From: Omnitrophica WOR_2 bacterium GWA2_47_8
Lineage (GTDB): Bacteria > Omnitrophota > Gorgyraeia > Zapsychrales > GWA2-47-8
NCBI GenBank assembly: GCA_001805375.1
Contig: MHFY01000150.1
Span: forward strand, 1-13,141
Reading direction: 5' to 3'
DNA length: 13,141 nt
A program made the position numbers and the translations under genes. Shown piece after piece: positions 6,473 to 11,591 of this stretch. Position 1 is the stretch's first letter. Every line of letters begins with the position of its first letter. The notes below the pieces were generated by a model. That model was not told the DNA's origin, made no database searches, and worked only from the letters and a program-made list of their open reading frames with translations.

Positions 6473-7500
6473 TGTGCGATGGCTATTTTCTGCAAATGTT
6501 CTTCGTTAATGGATTGGCCAAAAACAGACCGGACGTCTTCGGGATTTTTTACCGGCCAATATTTGACTTCCACCGGCTCTCCCTCTTTATATCGGGAAAA
6601 ACGCTGAACCAATCCGGCCGCAGTTTCCAAAATATCCTGTGTCGGATTATAACCTTTCAAGATCAGCATCGGGCCGTCCTGCGTTTTTAATTCAAAAATA
6701 TGGTCATCCTGGTGCGCGTATTGAACGAGCATGCCGTTCTCTGTCTCATCACGTCCGAGAATGACTTTAAAATGTTCATTGATCCGGAAATGGCGCCCCC
6801 ATTTCAGCGAAATGGTTTCGCGGAAACTGCGATACCCGAATTTAAAAATATCCCTCATCTTCTGGGCGAAATGTTCATGTGTCAACATGCATCCGCCGGC
6901 GGAATTCGGATAATCGGTGATCCCGCTTTGGTGGGCGAGATTTTTCTGGTCTTTGCGGGAACGGCCGGAGATCCGGAGAAGTTTTTCACGGTCGATCAGA
7001 CCTTCAATCTCGGGCAGCGTGGGGTCTAAAAGTTTGGCGCATAAAGGCCTTAAAAGACGGCCCTGCAATCCGCTTCCGTCTTCGATCCATTTCATGCTGT
7101 GGCGCAGCTGCGACATAGGCCGCTGGCCCAGGACTTCACCGGTAAAAACAAAGTCCGCGCCGATACTTTCCATATATTGGCCGGCGCGCGTGAACATATG
7201 GATCCGGCAGTCCACACATGGGTTCAAGGCCCGGCCGTAACCGTATTTTGGGTTTTCAACGACCTTCAAATAACGCTCGTCTAACTGTAGGATAACCAAG
7301 GGGATCTCTAATCTATCCGCCGCGCTTTGGGCCTGGGCTTTATCGCAACAGCCCCAGGGCATGGCGAAGAAAAGTCCGTGCACTTCCACGCCTAAATCTT
7401 TGACGATTTTGGCAGCAACAGTGCTGTCTAATCCACCGGAGATAAGTCCGACGGCCTTGACCTTGCGGTTAACATTCTCATTTGAATTCTGCTGGATCAT
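6469..7500 (-). CDS. PP-loop ATPase of the ThiI/MnmA-like tRNA-thiolation group with an NFACT-R-like C-terminal region
   Basis: A 343-residue protein whose N-terminal half is an adenylating PP-loop domain: SGGLDST at residues 21-27, vicinal cysteines C51/C52, and a PCVDC motif at 94-98, like the cysteine motifs of the tRNA-thiolating enzymes ThiI, MnmA and TtcA. A later GGC lies at 202-204. Residues about 240-285 contain GRDETENGMLVQYA, a DDHIFEL segment and GPMLIL; this resembles the RNA-binding NFACT-R domain, which has been reported fused to PP-loop enzymes. The likely activity is activation and sulfuration of an RNA base, probably in tRNA, but the target is unknown and annotation as a methyltransferase (the old TrmU name) would be misleading. 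It is co-transcribed with mrp, which could supply or use Fe-S clusters. A TTGAAT/TATATT promoter lies immediately upstream. PP-loop assignment is secure; the C-terminal domain is inference. Confidence 0.85.
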   Translation of the reverse strand: MIQQNSNENVNRKVKAVGLISGGLDSTVAAKIVKDLGVEVHGLFFAMPWGCCDKAQAQSAADRLEIPLVILQLDERYLKVVENPKYGYGRALNPCVDCRIHMFTRAGQYMESIGADFVFTGEVLGQRPMSQLRHSMKWIEDGSGLQGRLLRPLCAKLLDPTLPEIEGLIDREKLLRISGRSRKDQKNLAHQSGITDYPNSAGGCMLTHEHFAQKMRDIFKFGYRSFRETISLKWGRHFRINEHFKVILGRDETENGMLVQYAHQDDHIFELKTQDGPMLILKGYNPTQDILETAAGLVQRFSRYKEGEPVEVKYWPVKNPEDVRSVFGQSINEEHLQKIAIAQ

Positions 7501-7508
7501 AGGGATAC

Positions 7509-7537
7509 AATATAGATGATTTTCTCACTAAATTCAA
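7509..7537 (-). promoter_or_regulatory. Predicted promoter of the PP-loop/mrp operon, near-leaderless
   Basis: On the minus strand the -35 box TTGAAT (7537-7532), a 17-base spacer and the -10 box TATATT (7514-7509) lie just before the ATG at 7500. Only eight bases separate the -10 from the start codon, so the transcript would begin about two bases or less before the ATG and carry no Shine-Dalgarno sequence. Confidence 0.55.
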
Positions 7538-7569
7538 GCGCTTAATACGGGAACGGCCAATAAAAAAAC

Positions 7570-7599
7570 TTGAATATTAATAAATAGTTGTGTTATCAT
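7570..7599 (+). promoter_or_regulatory. Predicted extended -10 promoter of ilvBN
   Basis: The -35 box TTGAAT (7570-7575) is followed after 18 bases by TATCAT (7594-7599), preceded by TG at 7591-7592 as in extended -10 promoters. Transcription would start near 7606, leaving a leader of about 27 bases before the ATG at 7633. No good Shine-Dalgarno motif is visible in that AT-rich leader, and it is too short for a leader-peptide attenuator. Confidence 0.55.
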
Positions 7600-7632
7600 G
7601 TTGGCTCAACTATTTTTACGAATTTTTCAAAA

Positions 7633-9354
7633 ATGACGACTCCACAAAAACAATTGACCGGTGCCGAAGCCCTCATTAAATGCTTGGAAAACTATGGGGT
7701 GGAATACATTTGGGGACTTTCCGGCGGCGCGGCGATCCCTATCTTCGATGCTTTAGTCGGCTCCAAGATCAAATTGGTCTTAGTGCGCCATGAACAGGGT
7801 GCCACGCATATCGCGGACGGCTACGCCCGCGTGACCGGGAAACCAGGTGTCGTGTTGGTCACCAGCGGCCCCGGCGCCACCAATACCATAACCGGGATCA
7901 TGACCGCGCACATGGATTCTGTGCCCATGATCGTTTTGACCGGCCAGACCATCAGCCCCATGCTGGGCAAAGACGCGTTCCAGGAAGCTGATATCTTTGG
8001 CAGTACCATGCCTTTCGTCAAACACAGCTATTTGGTGCGCAACACCAACGATATCCCACGCATTATCAAAGAGGCCTTTCATATCGCCAATACCGGCCGT
8101 CCAGGCCCGGTGTTAGTTGATCTGCCCAAAGATATTACCTCAGGTCCTTTTACCGGCAAAACATTAGATCCGGCCATGGACATTCCCGGCTATAAAGTGG
8201 CGGGCAAAGGGAATTTATCCGATATCAAAAAAATGGCGAAGCTGTTCAAAAATTCAAAGCGTCCTCTGCTTTTGATCGGGCACGGCGCGGTCATTGCCCG
8301 GGCCGGCGATGCCATTAAAAAATTAGCCTATAAATTACAATCCCCGGTTACGAATACGCTGCTCGGCAAAGGGGAATTTCCGGAAACTGATCCGCTCTCA
8401 TTAGGAATGTTAGGCATGCACGGGACCGCGTACGCGAATTTGGCGTTAACCCGCTGCGATCTCATCCTCTCGATCGGCTCCCGCTGGGATGACCGCATCA
8501 ACGGCAACCCGGCTAAATTTTGTGTTGGCGCCAAGATACTTCATATCGACATTGACCCGGCCGAGATCGGCAAGATCCTTAAGCCGGATGTCCATTGTAT
8601 CGGGGACGCGCGCTTGATCGTGGAAGAATTGCTCAAGCACGTGAGCCCCTGCGACACAAAGGAATGGATCGCGGAATTGAACGGCTACAAAAAGAAACAT
8701 CCCTTGAAATTCGATACCAGTAAAGGTCTGACCGCTCAGTATGTCCTGTATGAATTGCAAAATGCCATTCAAGGCAACGCCATTGTGACCACCGACGTGG
8801 GCCAGCACCAGATGTGGTCCGCGCAGTTCAACCTTTCCAAGGACGGCCGCAAATGGCTCTCCTCCGGCGGGGCCGGGACCATGGGCTACGGTTTCCCGGC
8901 AGCGATCGGCGCGCAGTTCGGCGCCCCCAAAGACCTCGTCATCGCGGTGGTGGGCGACGGCGGGTTTCAGATGACCTTTTATGAATTGGCCACCGTTTAT
9001 AACCATAAATTACCGGTCAAGGTCTTGATCATTGATAATAAATATTTGGGCATGGTGCGCCAATGGCAGGAATTATTTTTCGACAACCGCCTTTCCGGAG
9101 TGGACCTGGAAGGCAATCCGGACTTCGTGAAATTAGCCGACGCCTACCGCATCAAGGGCGTGCACATCGATAAAGTGGAACATGTGGCGGAACGCTTGAA
9201 AGAAGCGATCGACTTCCCCGGCCCGGTCGTGATCTGGGCGGAAGTCATTAAAGAAGATAACGTGTTCCCGATGGTCCCGGCTGGAAAATCCGCCTATGAA
9301 ATGATCATTGAACCCCCTAAAGCGAAATTGGAAAAGCCGACAGGCAGTACCTAA
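7633..9354 (+). CDS. ilvB: Acetolactate synthase, large catalytic subunit
   Basis: A 573-residue ThDP-dependent enzyme that condenses two pyruvates to acetolactate, or pyruvate with 2-oxobutyrate, in the first common step of valine, leucine and isoleucine synthesis. Visible marks: the catalytic glutamate E54 in RHEQGATHIADGYAR, TSGPGATN at 77-84, the central FAD/ADP-binding domain (about 195-340), and the ThDP-Mg motif GDG (441-443) to N469. W478 in MVRQWQE matches the tryptophan at the sulfonylurea site of known acetohydroxyacid synthases, which with the adjacent small subunit favours the anabolic enzyme over catabolic AlsS. The frame is open up to a TTG at 7588, but that codon lies upstream of the predicted transcription start, so I chose the ATG at 7633. 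It overlaps ilvN by one base (TAATG), indicating coupled translation. Confidence 0.96.
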   Translation: MTTPQKQLTGAEALIKCLENYGVEYIWGLSGGAAIPIFDALVGSKIKLVLVRHEQGATHIADGYARVTGKPGVVLVTSGPGATNTITGIMTAHMDSVPMIVLTGQTISPMLGKDAFQEADIFGSTMPFVKHSYLVRNTNDIPRIIKEAFHIANTGRPGPVLVDLPKDITSGPFTGKTLDPAMDIPGYKVAGKGNLSDIKKMAKLFKNSKRPLLLIGHGAVIARAGDAIKKLAYKLQSPVTNTLLGKGEFPETDPLSLGMLGMHGTAYANLALTRCDLILSIGSRWDDRINGNPAKFCVGAKILHIDIDPAEIGKILKPDVHCIGDARLIVEELLKHVSPCDTKEWIAELNGYKKKHPLKFDTSKGLTAQYVLYELQNAIQGNAIVTTDVGQHQMWSAQFNLSKDGRKWLSSGGAGTMGYGFPAAIGAQFGAPKDLVIAVVGDGGFQMTFYELATVYNHKLPVKVLIIDNKYLGMVRQWQELFFDNRLSGVDLEGNPDFVKLADAYRIKGVHIDKVEHVAERLKEAIDFPGPVVIWAEVIKEDNVFPMVPAGKSAYEMIIEPPKAKLEKPTGST

Positions 9355-9857
9355 TGACTACCAAACCTAAAAATCTGCATACGATAAGTTTTCTGGTGGC
9401 CAACAAACCCGGCGTCCTGGTCCGTATCGCAATGGTTTTTGCCCGCCGAGGCTATAATATAGATTCGTTGGTCGTCTCTGCGTCTGTGAACCCTCAGTAT
9501 TCCCGGATGACGATCACGGCCAGCGGGGAAACCATTACGCTCGAACAGATCATCAAGCAAAGCGCCAAACTCATCGATGTCCTGCATGTGGAAGAGCATA
9601 CCGGCATCGATGCGGTCGACCGTGAGTACGCGCTGGTGAAGATCAAGACCACTCCGTCCACCAAGGCCACGATCCTGAAACTCTGCAAGAAATTCCACAC
9701 CCACATCGTTGATCACACCGATCATGTCCTTATCGTCAGTCAGGGCGGGACAACGGAAGAATTGGATCAATTCGAAGGGCTGGTCAAAAAATACGGCATT
9801 CTCGAGATGATCCGTTCCGGTAAGCTCGTTATGGCAAAAGGTAAGAAAATAACCTAG
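9354..9857 (+). CDS. ilvN: Acetolactate synthase, small regulatory subunit
   Basis: A 167-residue protein with an N-terminal ACT domain (HTISFLVANKPGVLVRIAMVFARRGYNIDSL, first and last parts strongly conserved, residues 9-39) and the C-terminal ALS_ss_C domain (about 85-165, including REYALVKIKTTP and IVDHTDHVL). It binds the IlvB catalytic subunit, raises its activity and gives feedback inhibition by valine. Length and order resemble E. coli IlvH; the NKPG and RMT residues are at the usual ACT positions. The start codon overlaps the ilvB stop by one base. The stop TAG at 9855-9857 already shares bases with a seven-base repeat array, so the gene ends directly in repeats. No further branched-chain synthesis gene follows on this strand within the window. 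Confidence 0.96.
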   Translation: MTTKPKNLHTISFLVANKPGVLVRIAMVFARRGYNIDSLVVSASVNPQYSRMTITASGETITLEQIIKQSAKLIDVLHVEEHTGIDAVDREYALVKIKTTPSTKATILKLCKKFHTHIVDHTDHVLIVSQGGTTEELDQFEGLVKKYGILEMIRSGKLVMAKGKKIT

Positions 9858-9890
9858 CTTTCAGCTATCAGGCATCAGTCTTCAGCTGCC
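9856..9890. repeat. Seven-base-periodic repeat starting in the ilvN stop codon, array 2a
   Basis: Five in-register units can be read: AGCTTTC (9856-9862), AGCTATC, AGGCATC, AGTCTTC and AGCTGCC (9884-9890). The first unit uses the last two bases of the ilvN TAG stop. The remainder of the gap to 9941 is low-complexity and shows no gene. Confidence 0.65.
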
Positions 9891-9941
9891 ATAAGCTCTC
9901 ATGCTACTAGCTTACAACAATCCTGTGCTGAAATCTGAGAG

Positions 9942-9978
9942 TCCTGATTTTCCTTAAAGTATTTTGATGAAATCAGGA
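9942..9978. terminator. Inverted repeat between convergent ilvN and the IscU-like gene
   Basis: The nine-base arm TCCTGATTT (9942-9950) pairs exactly with AAATCAGGA (9970-9978) around a 19-base loop. It lies between two convergent genes and could end transcription from either side, but neither arm is followed by a T-run, so a role as an intrinsic terminator is only a guess; it may be repeat-derived. Confidence 0.35.
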
Positions 9979-9980
9979 TA

Positions 9981-10015
9981 TCCCAATTATCCTTAATTAT
10001 TAGGAAAACTTGGGA
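9981..10015. repeat. Second, nested inverted repeat in the same gap
   Basis: TCCCAA (9981-9986) pairs with TTGGGA (10010-10015), and inside it TCCT (9990-9993) pairs with AGGA (10002-10005). It begins three bases after the preceding inverted repeat, so two hairpins stand side by side between the convergent genes. No T-run follows on the plus strand. Confidence 0.4.
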
Positions 10016-10020
10016 CTGAA

Positions 10021-10034
10021 AGCTGACAGCTATA
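10021..10034. repeat. Seven-base repeat overlapping the stop of the IscU-like gene, array 2b
   Basis: AGCTGAC (10021-10027) and AGCTATA (10028-10034) are in register, preceded by the related CTGAA. The stop codon of the minus-strand gene (10032-10030) lies inside the second unit. With array 2a, repeat units touch the ends of both convergent genes. Confidence 0.55.
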
Positions 10035-10446
10035 ATTTATCCGCAATTCCGCAGGCAATAATTTTGGGCATTTCTTTGGGAGGCAAAAGAACGAGGGCTA
10101 CTTCGATACCTTGGGGGCTTGAGGCAATGGATGTAATATGGCAGCGTTCGCCGTCGATATCATCGTGGCACGTCCCTAAATACTGGATAACGGCCGAACG
10201 AAGCGCGTCCCATTCCAGGTACAGGATGAACTGCTCCTCTTCGCTTTTCAAATTCAGGGCTTGTGAGACTTCGGAAAAATTTAAACCAAGGATCTCTTCC
10301 AGGGAACGGCCTTTCAGATACGCCGAATAACCGGTCTGGGCGGTGATCTCCCGTCCACAGGTGATCTTGGCGAAATCGAACGAAATAAACTTTTCGTCTT
10401 GATCCATTTTAAAGGCAATACTGGAAGAACTGTCTGAACAGGGCAT
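10030..10446 (-). CDS. IscU/NifU-N-like protein with an incomplete cysteine set
   Basis: A 138-residue protein resembling Fe-S scaffold proteins of the IscU/NifU N-terminal fold. The segment ITCGREI (28-34) matches the first IscU ligand region (CGD...), and the YLKGRSLEEIL stretch (43-53) matches WVKGKSLDEA of IscU. Where IscU has its third conserved cysteine (KLHCS...AEDAIKAAI), this protein reads LYLEWDALRSAV, without the cysteine, and the second IscU cysteine is also replaced. C30 is kept; C93, C102 and C132 are other possible ligands. It may thus be a divergent scaffold, a sulfur carrier or a regulator of cluster assembly. The frame extends to a TTG six codons earlier, but that codon lies between the predicted -35 and -10 boxes, so I chose the ATG at 10446. 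It lies 38 bases after the DUF4145 gene. Confidence 0.6.
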   Translation of the reverse strand: MPCSDSSSSIAFKMDQDEKFISFDFAKITCGREITAQTGYSAYLKGRSLEEILGLNFSEVSQALNLKSEEEQFILYLEWDALRSAVIQYLGTCHDDIDGERCHITSIASSPQGIEVALVLLPPKEMPKIIACGIADKL

Positions 10447-10452
10447 GGAATA

Positions 10453-10480
10453 ATTATATATCAAATAATAGAAATGAAAA
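10453..10480 (-). promoter_or_regulatory. Predicted leaderless promoter of the IscU-like gene
   Basis: On the minus strand there is a perfect -10 box TATAAT (10458-10453) with a TTTTCA -35 box (10480-10475) 16 bases before it. The A of the ATG at 10446 is the seventh base after the -10 box, exactly where transcription usually begins. There is no Shine-Dalgarno motif, so a leaderless mRNA is predicted. The promoter fills the 38-base gap behind the DUF4145 gene. Confidence 0.55.
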
Positions 10481-10484
10481 CTGT

Positions 10485-11204
10485 TTAATTTGATGAAACC
10501 TTATTCAACAATTCTTTCCGTTTTTTATCTTTTCCCTCTGCAATTTCTTTTACACGTGAGAGGCTTTTTTGCCGCTTATCACGGGCGATATACCAATCCT
10601 CGATAAGTATTTCAATCAAATTTATTAAAGCCTCAGCCTCGTCTGGCTCCACGTCAATAATTACGTTTACATCTTTTTCCATATGGGCACCTATATTCCC
10701 AACTTGACGAGTAGCATCTATTGCCTCCCAATCTTCGGTGGCAACTAAAGTGCGGATTGCGTTAATTTGATCGACCAAACGACCATTTTTTATTCCCCAA
10801 AAATCATTTATCATTCCCTGTAAGCATCGTCGTGCAATCGTTGCAGCTGCTTTAGGGCTTAAATTAACAATATCACATGCTTCCGCATAATCTTTTAAAA
10901 TTGCTTCAGGCACAATGCCACTGGGATATATCCTTGCTTTTGAAGACGGCACCATATCCCAGCGCTTAATGATTTTTTGGGGAAGATAGTCCTTTTTTAA
11001 CTCACTGTATGCGCAATCAAAAAGCGTTGCGACTAACGTATATTGCTTACATTCGTTATTCGGACAGACTATAAATGTTGCAATAAGGAGTTTATCACCG
11101 TGTTTGTTCGGTATCGTAAAGGCATTCTTCCGTAAGGAAATTCTTTCTTCAACAATCGTTGTTGGTTTTTGACAAAATGGGCATGTCCAATCGAATGGAT
11201 TCAT
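10485..11204 (-). CDS. DUF4145 domain protein with N-terminal zinc ribbon
   Basis: A 239-residue protein of unknown function. The N-terminus carries two cysteine pairs, CPFC (C8, C11) and CPNNEC (C47, C52), which probably bind zinc. Residues about 95-185 match the DUF4145 pattern: IVPEAILKDYAEACDIVNLSP, then AAATIARRCLQGMI, and RQVGNIGAH at 166-174. DUF4145 occurs alone or attached to restriction and other defence-related proteins; I recall it being grouped with HEPN-like helical domains, but the spacing in RQVGNIGAH is not the standard HEPN RNase motif. The C-terminus (205-239) is highly charged and probably coiled. The coding DNA is visibly richer in A and T than its neighbours, which suggests acquisition from elsewhere. 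A very strong AAAGGAG ribosome binding site precedes the ATG. It lies behind the 44-residue CIRCE-linked gene. Confidence 0.8.
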   Translation of the reverse strand: MNPFDWTCPFCQKPTTIVEERISLRKNAFTIPNKHGDKLLIATFIVCPNNECKQYTLVATLFDCAYSELKKDYLPQKIIKRWDMVPSSKARIYPSGIVPEAILKDYAEACDIVNLSPKAAATIARRCLQGMINDFWGIKNGRLVDQINAIRTLVATEDWEAIDATRQVGNIGAHMEKDVNVIIDVEPDEAEALINLIEILIEDWYIARDKRQKSLSRVKEIAEGKDKKRKELLNKVSSN

Positions 11205-11234
11205 TTCTATCTCCTTTAAATTGTTGGTTTTTGC

Positions 11235-11260
11235 GAGGGCAGCGATGAGTCACTGCCCTC
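11235..11260. terminator. Strong hairpin between the 44-residue gene and the DUF4145 gene
   Basis: The eight-base arms GAGGGCAG (11235-11242) and CTGCCCTC (11253-11260) pair perfectly around a ten-base loop. It begins 12 bases after the stop of the small gene on the minus strand. No T-run follows on that strand (GCAAAAACC), so it could be a partial terminator, an RNA-stability hairpin or a processing site separating the two cistrons. Confidence 0.5.
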
Positions 11261-11271
11261 TACTTTATCGT

Positions 11272-11406
11272 TTATCGTCTCCCACGATGTCGTTGGCTAA
11301 GTGCGCTTACTGCTGCGGATTTTTCTGATCGGGTTGATCCTGGATCGCGCAGAATTTTGGACGCAATACTTGCCACTCGTTTGCTTGTGACTTTTGCGTG
11401 TGCCAT
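11272..11406 (-). CDS. Small basic Ala/Ser/Lys/Arg-rich protein (44 residues) behind a CIRCE operator
   Basis: A short gene that is easily missed. The ATG at 11406 is preceded seven bases upstream by an ideal AAGGAGGT ribosome binding site, which is the main reason to accept it. The product starts MAHAKVTSKRVASIAS and contains KILRDPGSTRSEKSAA and SALSQRHRGRR; it is strongly basic and soluble, with no signal peptide or membrane helix. It resembles, from memory, a recurring uncharacterised family of 40-60-residue proteins with a core of the form VASxASKxLRD...KSAAxSALSQ; the function is unknown, and nucleic-acid binding is only a guess from its charge. A CIRCE element lies 28 bases upstream, inside the presumed leader, implying HrcA control and heat-shock induction. 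The DUF4145 gene follows on the same strand after a hairpin. Confidence 0.75.
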   Translation of the reverse strand: MAHAKVTSKRVASIASKILRDPGSTRSEKSAAVSALSQRHRGRR

Positions 11407-11433
11407 GACTATTACCTCCTTCTTAACTCATTC

Positions 11434-11460
11434 TTAACACTCCTCGACTAAGAGTGCTAA
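11434..11460. promoter_or_regulatory. CIRCE operator (HrcA-binding heat-shock element)
   Basis: TTAACACTC (11434-11442), nine bases, then GAGTGCTAA (11452-11460). The CIRCE consensus is TTAGCACTC-N9-GAGTGCTAA, so 17 of 18 positions agree and the spacer is exactly nine. HrcA represses genes behind CIRCE, normally groESL, dnaK or hrcA, and releases them on heat stress. Here the next gene is the 44-residue basic protein on the minus strand. A TAAAAT -10-like box at 11475-11470 on that strand would place the transcription start just before the operator, the usual arrangement, but no good -35 box is seen. Confidence 0.85.
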
Positions 11461-11473
11461 TTTGTTTTGATTT

Positions 11474-11508
11474 TAAAAGCCATCAAAAATCGATGGCTTT
11501 TATTTTTT
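11474..11508 (+). terminator. Intrinsic-terminator-like hairpin, best on the plus strand
   Basis: An 11-base perfect stem, TAAAAGCCATC (11474-11484) with GATGGCTTTTA (11492-11502), seven-base loop, followed by TTTTTT (11503-11508). It has all parts of an intrinsic terminator on the plus strand, yet no plus-strand gene ends here. On the minus strand the stem-encoded TTTT could serve weakly to end the nrdAB transcript before the CIRCE-controlled unit, so it may be bidirectional. Confidence 0.65.
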
Positions 11509-11512
11509 GGTA

Positions 11513-11539
11513 ATCCCGCGGCGCTAACGCGCCTGGGAT
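11513..11539. repeat. GC-rich inverted repeat downstream of nrdB
   Basis: ATCCC (11513-11517) pairs with GGGAT (11535-11539), and GGCGC (11520-11524) with GCGCC (11529-11533), around a TAAC loop. It forms a stable hairpin with a small internal bulge. It is either part of the termination region of nrdAB or a REP-like dispersed element. Confidence 0.5.
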
Positions 11540-11550
11540 GAATTCGGTCA

Positions 11551-11582
11551 GTAACTTACAGTCATTTCATTCCGTAAGTTAC
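11551..11582. repeat. Inverted repeat directly behind nrdB
   Basis: GTAACTTAC (11551-11559) pairs exactly with GTAAGTTAC (11574-11582) around a 14-base loop. It begins nine bases after the nrdB stop codon on the minus strand. No T-run follows, so it may protect or shape the nrdB mRNA 3' end, or belong to a dispersed repeat together with the hairpin at 11513-11539. Confidence 0.5.
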
Positions 11583-11591
11583 GCCCTCATT

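Noticed and set aside
7588..7632. Upstream TTG start for ilvB
   Set aside because: It lies between the predicted -35 and -10 boxes, before the expected start of transcription, and the added residues do not resemble the family N-terminus.
8446..9006. 186-codon open frame on the minus strand
   Set aside because: Antisense to ilvB, whose ThDP motifs cover the same bases; a shadow produced by codon bias.
10485..11204. Calling the DUF4145 protein a HEPN ribonuclease
   Set aside because: The RQVGNIGAH spacing is not the standard R-x4-6-H motif of HEPN RNases, so an RNase activity cannot be supported from the sequence.
11205..11591. Riboswitch or structured ncRNA between DUF4145 and nrdB
   Set aside because: The segment is explained by a small gene, a CIRCE element and simple hairpins; I could not recognise any known riboswitch core.
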